A stretch of 20,000 bases of DNA. It comes from Glandiceps talaboti. Taxonomy: Eukaryota; Hemichordata; Enteropneusta; Spengelidae. The translations under genes and the position numbers were made by a program. Below the pieces are notes generated by a model. It had not been told where the DNA came from. It made no database searches and saw only the letters and a list, made by a program, of their open reading frames with translations. This document shows, in pieces, positions 1 to 12,414 of the stretch (positions within the stretch are counted from its first letter, which is position 1; each line of letters opens with the position of its first letter). The DNA is taken from the NCBI RefSeq assembly GCF_964340395.1, contig NC_135565.1, positions 18,454,709 through 18,474,708 on the forward strand, written 5' to 3'.

Positions 1-128
1 TTATCATTTAAATGTGGTTAAAATGGCAGAATATCGCTAACTATTTCATCGATTGAAGTACATGTTGTTTTTATCTCAGGACACAAAGAATCTTAAAGTA
101 AATGCTTCATTTTCTCTTTACTCAACAG

Positions 129-835
129 GTATCGGTCTCGCAGCCCAGCTAAATGGGGGAAGTGGGATGACGAATACTGTGCTGTTAGAGAAAAGGCGTT
201 CATCTGTGAATTCAAAAGTAAGTATCAGACATATTTTTGTGCTTTCTCTACCAAGTTCTTAACTTAAAAGTCGACAAGCTGCTTAATGCATTGGTCAATC
301 AAGTAATTTTACACAAATCCACTGATATCTCTGATTGAAACCTGACAATGGAAAATTACCACATTAACAGATTAACAATATCAACATAAAAAAGACGTAG
401 GGATAGGAATGAATGTTGGAAATTTTAATAGAATTGGTCGGGGAATTGAGAAATCTTTTTAAAACTCACCATCTAGTGCTGAACTCAAACACTGAAATTC
501 GCAGAAACTTTTAAATTAATTGTCTACCCTATCTTATGATTTGAAAACATTTTTAAATATCATTGATCCTTGACCTTCAAGGTCAATATCTAATGTTGCA
601 AACTTTCCATCTGTTAGATAATTAGATAATGCACATGGTAATATAGAACATGGAAAATACAAGTGATATTTTCTTCCCCATAATAACTTTTACTGAACGT
701 CAAAAAACATACTATGATACCATTCGTTTTATTACAGTTCCATATTGTAACTATGAAGAGTTTTGGAATCGTGCCGAATATCCACCTCCTTGCCCCGGAG
801 ATGAAGATGAAGAACATGTCGTTGTATATGGATGA
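129..835 (+). CDS. C-type lectin copy 1, 3' part (last two exons)
   Basis: Only the end of this gene is in the window. The exons are 129-217 (89 nt, after a cag acceptor, ending at a GTAAGT donor) and 738-835 (after a ttacag acceptor, ending at TGA). The first encodes the end of a C-type lectin domain: Tyr-Arg-Ser-Arg, then KWDDEYC and FICEF. These are the region that normally carries WND and the last two disulfide cysteines. The second encodes [18 protein letters not shown] followed by an acidic tail, [11 protein letters not shown]. Exon sizes and phases match copy 3, its direct paralogue 10.7 kb away. By family knowledge this is a secreted calcium-dependent sugar-binding protein. Upstream exons (signal peptide, micro-exon and the EPN-bearing exon) must lie left of position 1. 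No frame damage is visible in the part seen. Confidence 0.85.
571..585. promoter_or_regulatory. Palindromic nuclear-receptor-like site in intron 3 of copy 1
   Basis: TGACCTTCAAGGTCA has perfect 7-bp inverted arms around one central base. Each strand contains an extended AGGTCA half-site (TCAAGGTCA on the plus strand), the type bound by ERR or FTZ-F1/SF-1 receptors. It lies in the part of intron 3 that copy 3 does not share. Only the motif is seen; function is inference. Confidence 0.3.
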
Positions 836-975
836 CTTGCCCATTACGGCCTATCACATCTGCAACTTCACTAGAATCGGATAAAATATAGAAATATATG
901 ATTAGTTTGCTAGCAATTTCTTCGTTTTTCTGAAAGTGTAACTGCTTTTTTTTCTGTCTCTATATAATATAATAT

Positions 976-981
976 AATAAA
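976..981 (+). terminator. Poly(A) signal of lectin copy 1
   Basis: AATAAA lies 141 nt after the stop codon of copy 1. The equivalent AATAAA of copy 3 lies at a similar distance (12140-12145), in otherwise homologous 3' UTR sequence. Confidence 0.6.
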
Positions 982-1183
982 TCGATGTCAAATATCAAAG
1001 CAAAATATGTTCAGTGTGGTTCACTCGTTCTCGGATTTTTTTTGTCTGTATATATCTTTCTGGTTTTCTCTGCTCCCTGTCTTTTGATTATTTGTTAGTC
1101 TTTGTTTCCATCCCTGTTTATCTGCCTGTCGCTGTCTTTCTGTATCTGAATTGTCTATCCATCGGTTCGTCTGTCTAACAATT

Positions 1184-1185
<2 letters not shown>

Positions 1186-1268
<83 letters not shown>
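1186..1268 (+). repeat. (GTCT)n microsatellite
   Basis: About 20 uninterrupted GTCT units lie in the spacer downstream of copy 1. The homologous site behind copy 3 (12285-12412) has GTCT units split by a block of GCCT units. Long open frames here (MSVCLSVC...) are repeat translation, not genes. Confidence 0.98.
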
Positions 1269-1452
1269 AGCTGTATACCTGTATATCAGTCCGTCGAACT
1301 ATTTCTAATTCTGCTTCACTGTATCTCTCTTGAACTGTCTCAGCTTACATATATTTCAGTGTCTTTTATTTTGTTCCCTGGCGTATCATATTGGAAAAGT
1401 ACCTCCAACAACTTCCAAACTGAAAGTTAACAGCAAAAGTGTGAGTCAATCA

Positions 1453-1478
1453 GTCCGTCCGTCCGTCCGTCCGTCCGT

Positions 1479-1510
<32 letters not shown>

Positions 1511-1616
1511 CAGTCAGTCAGTCAGTCAGTCAGTCAGCCAACCAACCAGTCAGTTACTTAGTCAGTCAGTCAGTCAGTCAGTCAGTCAGTCAGTCAGTCA
1601 GTCAGTCAGTCAGTCA
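1453..1616 (+). repeat. (GTCC)8 plus two (GTCA)n microsatellite blocks
   Basis: GTCC occurs eight times (1453-1484), followed by GTCA thirteen times (1485-1536), a short imperfect linker (1537-1560) and GTCA fourteen times (1561-1616). The homologous site behind copy 3 (12597-12636) has only ten CAGT units and no GTCC block. Confidence 0.97.
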
Positions 1617-2019
1617 GTTGGTCTGTATGTCCATCAGTCGAGAGACTTATGTTTTTGTAATTGTTCTTTTTTAATTAAGTTGTCATAAAGTGTACTGTGT
1701 ACTAAATCAAATAGAAATTGTGGTAGTATGCTCTCAAAATAGCATGATGTATTTCTATCCACTTGTGGTTTTCTCTCTTCACAAGGATTGTACAATGATC
1801 AAATATGCCAAGGAAGCCTGGTAGCATTACATACCATTGTGTTGGTGAACAGATGGTAACACGTCACAGTGGTACTTATTATCTTTTAAGTGGTTGTTTG
1901 TGTGCAACTATGGAGAGATTTTACCACTCTTTTATAGAAAATACAGATTCGAAAACAATCAGGTGGTTCGATTGCAAACAGCTACTCAAATACTGAAACC
2001 GTCACAACGAGTTAAAAAG

Positions 2020-2021
<2 letters not shown>
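1617..2021. other. Intergenic spacer between tail-to-tail lectins
   Basis: Non-repetitive spacer, nearly identical to about 12637-13044 in unit B. Small open frames here (for example 1805-1996) have no recognisable protein features. I see no gene or RNA in it. Confidence 0.6.
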
Positions 2022-2058
<37 letters not shown>

Positions 2059-2177
2059 TACATACATACATACATACATACATACGTATATACATACATA
2101 CATACATACATACATACATACATACATACATACACACACACATACATACATACATACATACATACATACATACATAC
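2022..2177 (+). repeat. (AC)n then (ACAT)n compound microsatellite
   Basis: An AC tract (2022-2054) passes into ACAT units, broken near 2082-2092 and 2134-2141. The homologous site in unit B is 13045-13178. Confidence 0.97.
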
Positions 2178-2303
2178 ACAGATATAGACAGAGAGACACA
2201 CACACAGACAGCGATAGAGACATAGAGACATAAAGAGGGACAGAGTGGGACAGATAAATCGAGAGGTGGGGAGGTTGAGGAGGGAAGGGAGAGAAACAAG
2301 ATA

Positions 2304-2332
2304 CAGACAGACAGACAGACAGACAGACAGGC

Positions 2333-2389
<57 letters not shown>
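2304..2389 (+). repeat. (CAGA)n microsatellite
   Basis: About 21 CAGA/ACAG units, with one GCAG variant near 2331, end in a few CAAA units. In unit B the same site (13291-13440) is degenerate CAGA followed by a much longer CAAA and TAAA tract. Confidence 0.97.
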
Positions 2390-2393
<4 letters not shown>

Positions 2394-2432
2394 AACAAAT
2401 AACCAGATTCAGATTTAATTATATTTTGCTAT

Positions 2433-2438
2433 TTTATT
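2433..2438 (-). terminator. Poly(A) signal of lectin copy 2
   Basis: AATAAA on the minus strand, about 100 nt past the copy 2 stop. It is conserved at 13478-13483 for copy 4 and in the relic exon region at 18505-18510. Confidence 0.55.
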
Positions 2439-2539
2439 GCGTGCCATTCAATATTACATATCACAGCTAGTTGCGAAAGCATAATGCCATAATGAGCAAG
2501 TTATAGAATGATATGATTATCAGTATCATGTTCATGTAC

Positions 2540-5240
<2,701 letters not shown>

Positions 5241-5247
5241 AGTCTTT

Positions 5248-5921
5248 CTGAAATGAAGATAACCATTCCGATCAAATGTATTCTGTATATCGATTGAATC
5301 GATCGATCGATTACTCTACTAGTCTCACAATAATTTGATATCAGAAACACGTACCCTAACAAAGAATTACAGAACGGCAGGACACGGTTTGACAAAAAGA
5401 ATACTAACACCGTCTGAAGACGAAAAAGGCAGAGAAGAATGAAAACTAGAATTGATAAAGATGGGCTCTAAGGGCACAAGGCAAAGATGACTTATAGCTG
5501 ACGATGACTGTAGGGAATATTGTTTCAGATTAAAGGAGCAGTGTCAGAGATAGACTTATAGAGATAGTCACTGACACATTCAATTAACGATTATATTTTG
5601 TAATACAAATTATGAATTGCATAAGTTTTTACAATATCTTGCAATTCAACAACCATTCGACCATAAACTATAAAATTAACGTTTTAAATATACAAGCATA
5701 CGCTGTTCTAAAATATCAAAACAAAAACACATATCAGGTCGACATTTCCATGTTTGACGCACATATATAATCCCCAAGTGATGTACAATTTCGATATAGA
5801 CTTTTCCTAAACATTGGACGACAGGTGAAATTGATAAAATAAATAACATTATTTAATATCTGTAGCTGTCAAATACAACTTTTCCAATTGTGAAAAAAGC
5901 ATTGAAAAGTTTTGTACTCAC
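5248..5921 (-). other. Intron 1 of lectin copy 2
   Basis: This lies between the probable 5' non-coding exon and the leader exon. It includes a short ATCG repeat near 5290-5311. The part 5576-5921 is homologous to about 16980-17363 in copy 4; 5260-5575 is not. No coding sequence is seen. Confidence 0.5.
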
Positions 5922-6005
5922 CACTGTGTTGATAACTGTATCTTCAAGGCAAAAGTCTGCATCGATTGTAAGATTGGCTAGGAATGTGTGCTATGTATGG
6001 ATGGA
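5922..6005 (-). other. Probable 5' non-coding exon of lectin copy 2
   Basis: The minus strand has a GTGAGT donor at 5921-5916, preceded by sequence that aligns with the equivalent places before copies 3 (donor 7420-7425) and 4 (donor 17363-17358). No in-frame link to the leader ATG is required, because the leader exon has its own ATG just after an acceptor. The upstream limit of the exon is a guess. Confidence 0.4.
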
Positions 6006-6013
6006 AACTACCA

Positions 6014-6231
6014 GGGGACACTACTCTCGCATTTGGTACTCAATTTCAAATAGAAGTTTACATATTCCCTTGTGTTAAGATGTCGATGAGATTAGATCTA
6101 AGAACGACACCCCCGTTTTATCTCTCTATTGTTAATATAATATTTAGTTTCTGCTGATGTGTTTAAATCGACTTAAAACGTATGGTCTGAATCATGTGAT
6201 TTGTTTGACTTTTGCCGCTGTTTGTTTACTG
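6014..6231 (-). promoter_or_regulatory. Conserved promoter region of lectin copy 2
   Basis: Two blocks recur upstream of all three complete lectins. In gene orientation they are GTAAACAAACAGCGGCAAA (here 6230-6212) and, about 200 bp nearer the gene, GAGAGTAGTG followed by CCC (here 6028-6014). The first contains GTAAACA, the core site for forkhead transcription factors. No clear TATA box is seen. Promoter function is inferred from position and conservation. Confidence 0.45.
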
Positions 6232-6345
6232 TTTCATAACCCAACAATAGTATTATCCGTACCATCCATGCAACTGCCGTAATCCTTTTAACCAGCTCAG
6301 AAATGAAATAGCTATCTCTCTAAACCTATACAACTTACCACTCAT

Positions 6346-6407
6346 ACGGAACTCTCAGTACTGCTTCCGACAAAGGGCCCCCATTTGATGGCAAACTGAA
6401 AGATATG
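6346..6407 (+). other. Short exon-like block, inverted relative to 6841-6971
   Basis: After a ctcag this block reads, in one open phase, SDKGPPFDGKLKDMEL then a stop. The minus strand at about 6965-6841 holds a related block reading SDSGIPFDGKPKE and onward. The two are mirror flanks of the head-to-head pair copy 2/copy 3. Whether either is an exon is unknown; no protein family is recognised. Confidence 0.25.
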
Positions 6408-6840
6408 GAACTTTAAAAACAGACTTGATAACGGATAAAGTCTAGCGACCAATAATTATGTGATTTTGTCTTTACCACTACAAATCTTCAGAAAACATTT
6501 CCTGTGATAAGGTATATTCAATTGCAATACCATAAACAGTACGAGTCAAAGTTTAATCATGTGACGTTTCTATGTGTGTTCATCAACATACTAACAGGGA
6601 ACCACATTTAGGCATGTTATGGATGTAATTTTACAAGAGAAGGACTATTTTCCTTACCATGGTCTAGGCCAAGGCGCTCGATCAAAACTATCGATAAATT
6701 AATCCATAGCATATTTGTTGGGGTCGCATTTCATTCTGGTAAGACGTATATCACTAGTATTCGCTAACAACATAGTATGAATTGATTATGAACGGAAAAT
6801 TCTATAGGCAGAGGTTGTATTAGTGTTACAGTCGTACTGG
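6408..6840. other. Centre of head-to-head spacer between copies 2 and 3
   Basis: This is the middle of the inverted arrangement, where I could not align the two sides with confidence. No gene, RNA or repeat tract is recognised. Confidence 0.4.
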
Positions 6841-6971
6841 ACGTCAATCCTCAGTTGCAAAGATTCTTTTCACATAAATTGTCAACTGTTCCAAAGTCCA
6901 TATTTCGTTTGAAGTAGTCTCTTTTGGTTTCCCATCAAACGGTATGCCGCTGTCGGAACCAATTCTGAAAG
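6841..6971 (-). other. Conserved exon-like block, 39-codon open stretch
   Basis: On the minus strand an acceptor-like actttcag is followed by an open phase that reads GSDSGIPFDGKPKE, continues to KRIFATED and stops at TGA. The block is related to 6346-6407 (opposite strand). Its 3' part also matches plus-strand 17840-17985, where the shared stretch around GAGGATTGACG is well kept but the 5' part is degraded. It could be the last exon of an unknown divergent gene, or non-coding promoter-flank DNA copied with the lectins. No family is recognised. Confidence 0.3.
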
Positions 6972-7106
6972 TTTCATATATGATGCAATGAATGGTAACG
7001 ATGAATAGGTTTAGAAAGATGTTTATTTCGATTCCATCTGATAATTAAAACACTTTCTTTAGTTGTACGGATGGTATGGATAATCCTATTGATGGATTGT
7101 AAAGAA

Positions 7107-7334
7107 GTAAACAAACAGCGGCAAAAGTCAAACGATTGGTAAAATACAGACCATATGTATTTATGGCGAATGCGCACATCAGCAGAAAATGAATAGTCTA
7201 CAAAGAAAATGGAGATAAAATAAAGGGGGTGTTGATCATAAATATGTTTTCATCAGAGTCATTATGGATAAGAACGTAAAGTTAGGTTTGAAATACTGAT
7301 ATATCATATAATATTAATGGGAGAGTAGTGCCCC
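7107..7334 (+). promoter_or_regulatory. Conserved promoter region of lectin copy 3
   Basis: GTAAACAAACAGCGGCAAA at 7107-7125 and GAGAGTAGTGCCCC at 7321-7334 keep the spacing seen before copies 2 and 4. The surrounding 7080-7420 aligns as an inverted repeat with about 5920-6250. The forkhead-type core is GTAAACA at 7107-7113. Confidence 0.45.
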
Positions 7335-7344
7335 TCGTTTATAT

Positions 7345-7419
7345 CGATAATATACTTAGCACATATTTCAAACAAAGTCCGAATTGAAGCAGAGTTGTCG
7401 TGCAGAAAAATTGAAAGTG
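7345..7419 (+). other. Probable 5' non-coding exon of lectin copy 3
   Basis: It ends at a GTGAGT donor (7420-7425) that is conserved in copies 2 and 4. The 5' limit is not visible. The next exon would start at the acceptor before the leader exon (8517 or 8531). Confidence 0.4.
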
Positions 7420-7425
7420 GTGAGT

Positions 7426-8403
7426 ACAAAGTTTTTTTCTTCTCATTTTGTCAACATTGGAGAAATGTTATGCTTCAGAAGGTAAGCTTATGCTATTATT
7501 TCTGTGTAGCTGAAGAAAATATGAAATATGAAATATTTTCCAGAATGGCAAAATAGTTGGCTATATGTTTTGACTTGTCCTGTAACTCCATTAAATCACG
7601 TCTGTATGGAAGTATTACGAGCACTGCAAGCTACAAAATACATCAAGTGTTGGCGACAAAGATTTAGATTCAGTGAACTGATTTTCAAAATCTGAACACC
7701 CTCCCCCAGCCCCCATGACACCGTGTGTACGATCTTGTATCCTCAAAGTCATACCTTGTCACCAGATATGTTGTTAAAGATGACGATTTAGATAAATACG
7801 AGACACCGAAGTGTCATAAATTCAACCTTAATGTTATTATACTGTTCATTAAACGTCAATAAAAAAACACAGTATCAAGCAACGTACACAGGATCCGTTA
7901 CATAGTGTTTGACGTTGTTGGGATCATCGAGACCAGTACATTTTATACATCAATCCGTTTGGTTATACTAGCCTTATAAATCGATTCGATCAGCCACCGT
8001 ATATAATAGTAAATTTCAAAATCATGTTGCATAGCTTGAACAAAAAATATCCAAATTGCTTATTTTGAATGTAATTGAGCATTTCACGACATAAGTGATA
8101 AAATCTGTAATATGTTTTATGGACGGGTACCGCTGTTGTACGGCTAATCCTCCAACCCTCCCTCTTCTTGTAAACATCCACGATTAAATCATCGCATGGC
8201 AAAACTTTAAATATCTCAGACAATAAGCTGAGATTGTGAATGTTCATCACTTTGTATATCTAGAGCAAAAGTGTCATATGCTTAGAACATCAATGGAGAA
8301 ATATATTGAAATATTAAACATTCCGGTATTTACACAATGCATTATAAAAAATGTTAATTTCATGCGGATTCATTATTAATGGGGTAACCCATCCATTCTC
8401 TCT
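7426..8403 (+). other. Intron 1 of lectin copy 3
   Basis: Unique sequence with no match to the introns of copies 2 or 4 beyond its first bases. A minus-strand open frame of 86 codons (8250-7990) has no recognisable motif and is probably chance. No RNA gene or mobile element is recognised. Confidence 0.5.
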
Positions 8404-8510
<107 letters not shown>

Positions 8511-8550
8511 CCAACAGGTGCATTTTAACAGATCGACTGTGGATAACACT

Positions 8551-8871
8551 ATGATCAAAGTAATATTTATGTATTGTGTGGGTGTCGTACTAGCTGGGAT
8601 TCATCCACCAGGAACAAACCACTACCCTGTAAGCATTTGAAAACGATATAAAGACAAATACCGTTATAATTTATAATTCAATGTACACCACCTTTTTTTT
8701 CTTGCACAGATTTTTTTCCAGTGTATACATATATAAGGGCATAAGGAACAAGTGAAACAGTCCCGATCAATATATGGAATCCGACGTTAACAATCGATAT
8801 TATTAGTATGATCATTGAATATGTATTCATATCACATCATTTAACTGTTGTATTTATAAATATATATAACG

Positions 8872-8903
<32 letters not shown>

Positions 8904-9027
8904 TGTATGTATGTATGTATGTATGTATGTATGTATGTATGTATGTATGTATGTATGAGTGTGTGTGTGTGTGTGTATGTATGTAAGTATGTAAGTATGT
9001 ATGTATGTATGTATGTATGTATGTATG

Positions 9028-9061
<34 letters not shown>

Positions 9062-9125
9062 TGTATGAGTGTGTGTGTGTGTGTGTATGTATGTAAGTAT
9101 GTAAGTATGTATGTATGTATGTATG

Positions 9126-9156
<31 letters not shown>

Positions 9157-11999
9157 GTATGTATGTATGTATGTATGTATGTATGTATGTATGTATGTAT
9201 GTATGTATGTATGGATTGAAGGATGGATGGATGGATGGATGGATGGATTGATGCATTATATTGGCTCGTATCTATAACTGTCAGCTACATGAATGTCGTG
9301 TCCAACTGTATAACTGAATTCTTTTATACAAGTAGGTGATTTTGGTTTCACCATTGATATCATTACATTTATTCTAAAGTGCAAGATTGATCAAATTTAT
9401 TCCTTCAAATTACGTTTTGTTTTTAACGCTGCTCAATCTGTATCTTCAGTTAAACGAGGGTAAGTCCACGAATAACATGAATTATATTTTCTTTTGTTAT
9501 ACATCGAACAACTCGTACAGTTTGTATAGTGGTTTAGAATTAGCTTTACTCGTTGACATTCACAATCCAATCAACTATAATATATATTACATATCGGCAA
9601 AATATGTTCATTTTTACAATAGATTGCTTAGTGTTCTATTTAATGGAAGTGTTTGTTGAATGCTCCAAGGTGCGTATTGACAACGATCCATGTTTTAGAA
9701 AATAAATTCAGACCTTGTTTAGTTGGCCATGCTTTTAATTATACATGTTTATAATTAGACCGCATGCAAATCACATATGAGTCGGTGTTGTTGACTTTCA
9801 AAATATATCCATGCTTGCGAAACGAGTGTTGTGTCGTTCTTTTAAATATACCCTAGTTGTAAACAATAATAATATTGCCCAATTCGTTTTCAACCTTCCA
9901 CGTCTGTGACTATTTCCACCTTTTTTGCTTCTAAAGCTAGTGTAATTTCTTTTCTTTTAAAAAAAAATAATCTAACGTCTTTTACTCAATTACTCAATCT
10001 AGTCAGTGACATCTTACCATACTTGTGATACCATGAATACCAATGCATATTAACCAGTTAGCTGTGACAGGTTATACCACCAAAGTGATGCAAATAGTTG
10101 ATTATGTTATCTAGTAGTTAAAGTTGAATAATTCCAGGAAAGCATGGAAAGCATATGACTCGTTTGCCTGTTGACTCAGTTAGATGTGCCGATCTTAAGA
10201 CTTGTCTTTTAATTGTCTTTAATATCTTTAACAGGGTTTTGCGCAGTAGAATTGGATGGACCTGGTGATTGTGACTGCAGGGTATTTGAGTTCTTCTGCC
10301 AACAGACGGACGGTCAATTTCAAGCTGAGGCCAAAGCCCATTGTGAAAGCCTTGGAGGTTATCTAGCAATACTGGATACTTACCAGAAAAGCCAAGCTGT
10401 TCGCAACTTCATACGTGTGGGCGAATTCGAGTCAGACTGGTGTATCCCAAACAAAGGATTCTGGATCGGTTTGAGTGACAGCCAAACTGAAGGCCAATAT
10501 ATATGGTCTGATGATACTGGTGTATGTCAACATTTCTCCAACTGGGCTGCTGGTGAACCAAACAACAACGATAAAAAGGATGACAACGGCCAAGATTGTG
10601 TTCAATTATGGTACGTTTTGAGCATTAATCAACTACTGGTGTTAAACTACATTCGTTAATTTTGTCATCAATGGTTACAATTTCGTGCAGATGGCAGAAA
10701 CCATAATAATCGTGATTTTCATTTAAATGTGGTTAAAATGGCAGAATATTGCTAACTATTTCATCGATTGAAGTACATGTTGTTTTTATCTCAGGACACA
10801 AAGAATCTAAAAGTAAATGTTTCATTTTCTCTTTATTCAACAGGTATCGGTCTCGCAACCCAGCTAAATGGGGAAAGTGGGATGACGAATACTGTGCTGT
10901 TAGAGAAAAGGCGTTCATCTGTGAATTCAAGAGTAAGTATCAGACATATTTTTGTCATTTCTCTACCAAGTTCTTAATTTAAAATTTCGAGAAGCTGGTT
11001 AATGAATTGGTCAATCAAGTAATTTTACACAAATCCACCGATATTTCTGATTGAAACATCACAATGGCAAATTACCGCATTAACAAAATTAACAATATCA
11101 ACATAAAACCAGATGTAAAATGAGCGCCTCCCGTAAGGGAACCACCAATTATTAAAATTAAACTAAAAAAACTATGGTATAAACAAATTTGTGTTGCTGA
11201 GGAGAACTATGAACTTGGTATGCACCATGATAATTTTTATTTCTGAACGATATGTACGTGTAAACCATGGTTAACCTCAAATAAATCTTCGAAGAGCATG
11301 TAGTAAACTGTAAGTTCATGTAATGTGTTCGATCCGGTAACGAAGCTGAAAAAAAAAATTTCAGTTTGAGTGAGATGAATTGGTGACATGGGTCCAGCGA
11401 TGTCGTGTATTTATTGATCGCTTCGGCCGTGAAGGAAGATGCTTCACTGGAATGGCCGTGCTATTGATGGAGTCCTTTTGTAATCACGTCTATTAATAAG
11501 TAACCAATCACGTGTATAAGTAATGATAATATTTCGTAGTTTCTAAACTATCCAAGACAGCTCATCAAAGTGTTGAAACGTTTTGCATACGATGTGTTAT
11601 ATTCAAATTTGACAAGTAAGGCGTAAAAGGGTTGGTCGTCCTGGAAGTGTCATGGTTGGTTTGTTTAATATCCAATATCTATATCTTGATATTGTTTATT
11701 AGTGGGCAAGAATGAAGAACATTGACTGGCCTTTATATTAGATACATATTCAAGATAAGGAGTTAGGATTTAATAGTGTTGCCCATGGATTGGGGAGAAG
11801 AATAGGACTTTGTAGTATAATCCAGATTTCTATCATCTGCAAAGGATTGATTCCGATCTACATTTGTCTGTGTCATCATGATATATTTCCTTTTATTACA
11901 GTTCCATATTGTAACTATGAAGAGTTTTGGAATCGTGCCGCATATCCACCTCCTTGCCCTGGAGATGAAGATGAAGAACATGTCGTTGTTCATGGATGA
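8551..11999 (+). CDS. Secreted C-type lectin copy 3 (216 aa)
   Basis: The coding exons are 8551-8628, 9450-9459, 10235-10610, 10844-10932 and 11902-11999 (78+10+376+89+98 = 651 nt, 217 codons with stop). All junctions are GT-AG. The leader [16 protein letters not shown] is a likely signal peptide (residues 1-16). The lectin domain spans about residues 42-183: first long-range Cys66, FWIGL at 105-109, EPN at 137-139, Cys151, WDD at 167-169 (the usual WND position), Cys172 and Cys181. By family knowledge 66-181 and 151-172 are the standard disulfides, and EPN with nearby acids forms the calcium/mannose site. Cys99 and Cys127 may be an extra pair. The tail holds Cys188 and Cys203 and ends acidic ([12 protein letters not shown]). 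The leader exon lacks five codons seen in copies 2 and 4. The protein is probably secreted and sugar-binding; the ligand is unknown. Confidence 0.88.
8873..9248 (+). repeat. (GTAT)n compound microsatellite ending in (GGAT)7
   Basis: GTAT units with a GAG(TG)n interruption and GTAA variants occur twice in the same order, about 110 bp apart (interruptions at 8957 and 9067). The tract ends in seven GGAT units (9221-9248). It lies in the intron between the leader exon and the micro-exon of copy 3. In copies 2 and 4 the same intron holds (CATA)n on the plus strand, which in transcript sense is also TATG-type. Confidence 0.97.
9450..9459 (+). other. 10-nt micro-exon of lectin copy 3
   Basis: TTAAACGAGG lies between a tatcttcag acceptor and a GTAAGT donor. 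It adds Leu-Asn-Glu and the first base of a Gly codon. It is needed to join the phase-0 leader exon to the lectin exon, whose frame requires one incoming base. Copies 2 and 4 have the same size and position. Confidence 0.75.
9460..10234 (+). other. Intron of lectin copy 3 before the lectin exon
   Basis: AT-rich sequence with no repeat tract. An open frame at 9387-9659 simply reads through the micro-exon into this intron and is not a gene. The 12-nt exon-like element of copies 2 and 4 was not found here. Confidence 0.6.
10281..10571 (+). other. 291-bp block identical to copy 4 (inverted)
   Basis: Every base from 10281 to 10571 matches the reverse complement of 14883-15173. The flanking bases 10280 and 10572 differ, as do the rest of the exon and the introns. 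Copy 2 differs at six positions in this stretch. This is best explained by recent gene conversion. Confidence 0.9.
11107..11885 (+). other. Copy 3-specific part of intron 3
   Basis: Homology with copy 1 stops at about 11106 and resumes just before the last exon. Nothing in this stretch is recognised as a gene or a known mobile element. It may be inserted DNA, or the copy 1 intron may have been replaced. No clear terminal repeats or target-site duplication were seen. Confidence 0.5.
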
Positions 12000-12139
12000 C
12001 TTGCCTATTACGGCCTATCACATCTTAGCTTTATTAGAAACGGATAAAATATTGAAATATGATTAGGCTGCTTGCAAATTTTCTTTGTTTTTCTGACAAT
12101 GTCACTGTCACTGCTTTTGTTTCTGTCTCTATACCGTAT

Positions 12140-12145
12140 AATAAA
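12140..12145 (+). terminator. Poly(A) signal of lectin copy 3
   Basis: AATAAA 141 nt after the TGA, equivalent to 976-981 behind copy 1. Confidence 0.6.
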
Positions 12146-12284
12146 ACGATATAAAAGCAACATATCTTTAGTGTGGTTTGCTCTTTCTCGGACTTTCTGT
12201 CTCGCTGTCACTCTCCATCTTCGTCTCCGTCCTTGATTATCTGCATGTCCTTGTCGATGTATATTTAAATCTGTCTAACCATAC

Positions 12285-12361
<77 letters not shown>

Positions 12362-12367
12362 CATGCC

Positions 12368-12412
<45 letters not shown>
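12285..12412 (+). repeat. (GTCT)12-(GCCT)n-(GTCT)11 microsatellite
   Basis: Twelve GTCT units, then seven GCCT, one GCAT, one GCCT and eleven GTCT. The homologous site behind copy 1 (1186-1268) has GTCT only. Confidence 0.97.

Positions 12413-12414
<2 letters not shown>

Noticed and set aside
1186-1616. Spaced short repeats as a possible CRISPR-like array
   Set aside because: They are contiguous 4-bp units without spacers, in a eukaryotic genome.
1986-2398. Long overlapping open frames of Val/Cys/Leu/Ser or Tyr/Met/Cys repeats, also at 4818-5076, 8808-9277 and 13009-13447
   Set aside because: They are translations of tetranucleotide microsatellites and exist in several frames and both strands. 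They have no non-repeat protein content.
7990-8250. 86-codon minus-strand open frame in intron 1 of copy 3
   Set aside because: No recognisable motif, no counterpart in the other lectin copies, and AT-rich codon use consistent with chance.
9387-9659. 90-codon plus-strand open frame
   Set aside because: It reads through the 10-nt micro-exon and its donor into AT-rich intron, and has no domain signal.
10118-10369. Antisense open frame [13 protein letters not shown], also at 3973-4185 and 15085-15330
   Set aside because: It recurs in every lectin copy only because it is the complementary strand of the conserved lectin exon.
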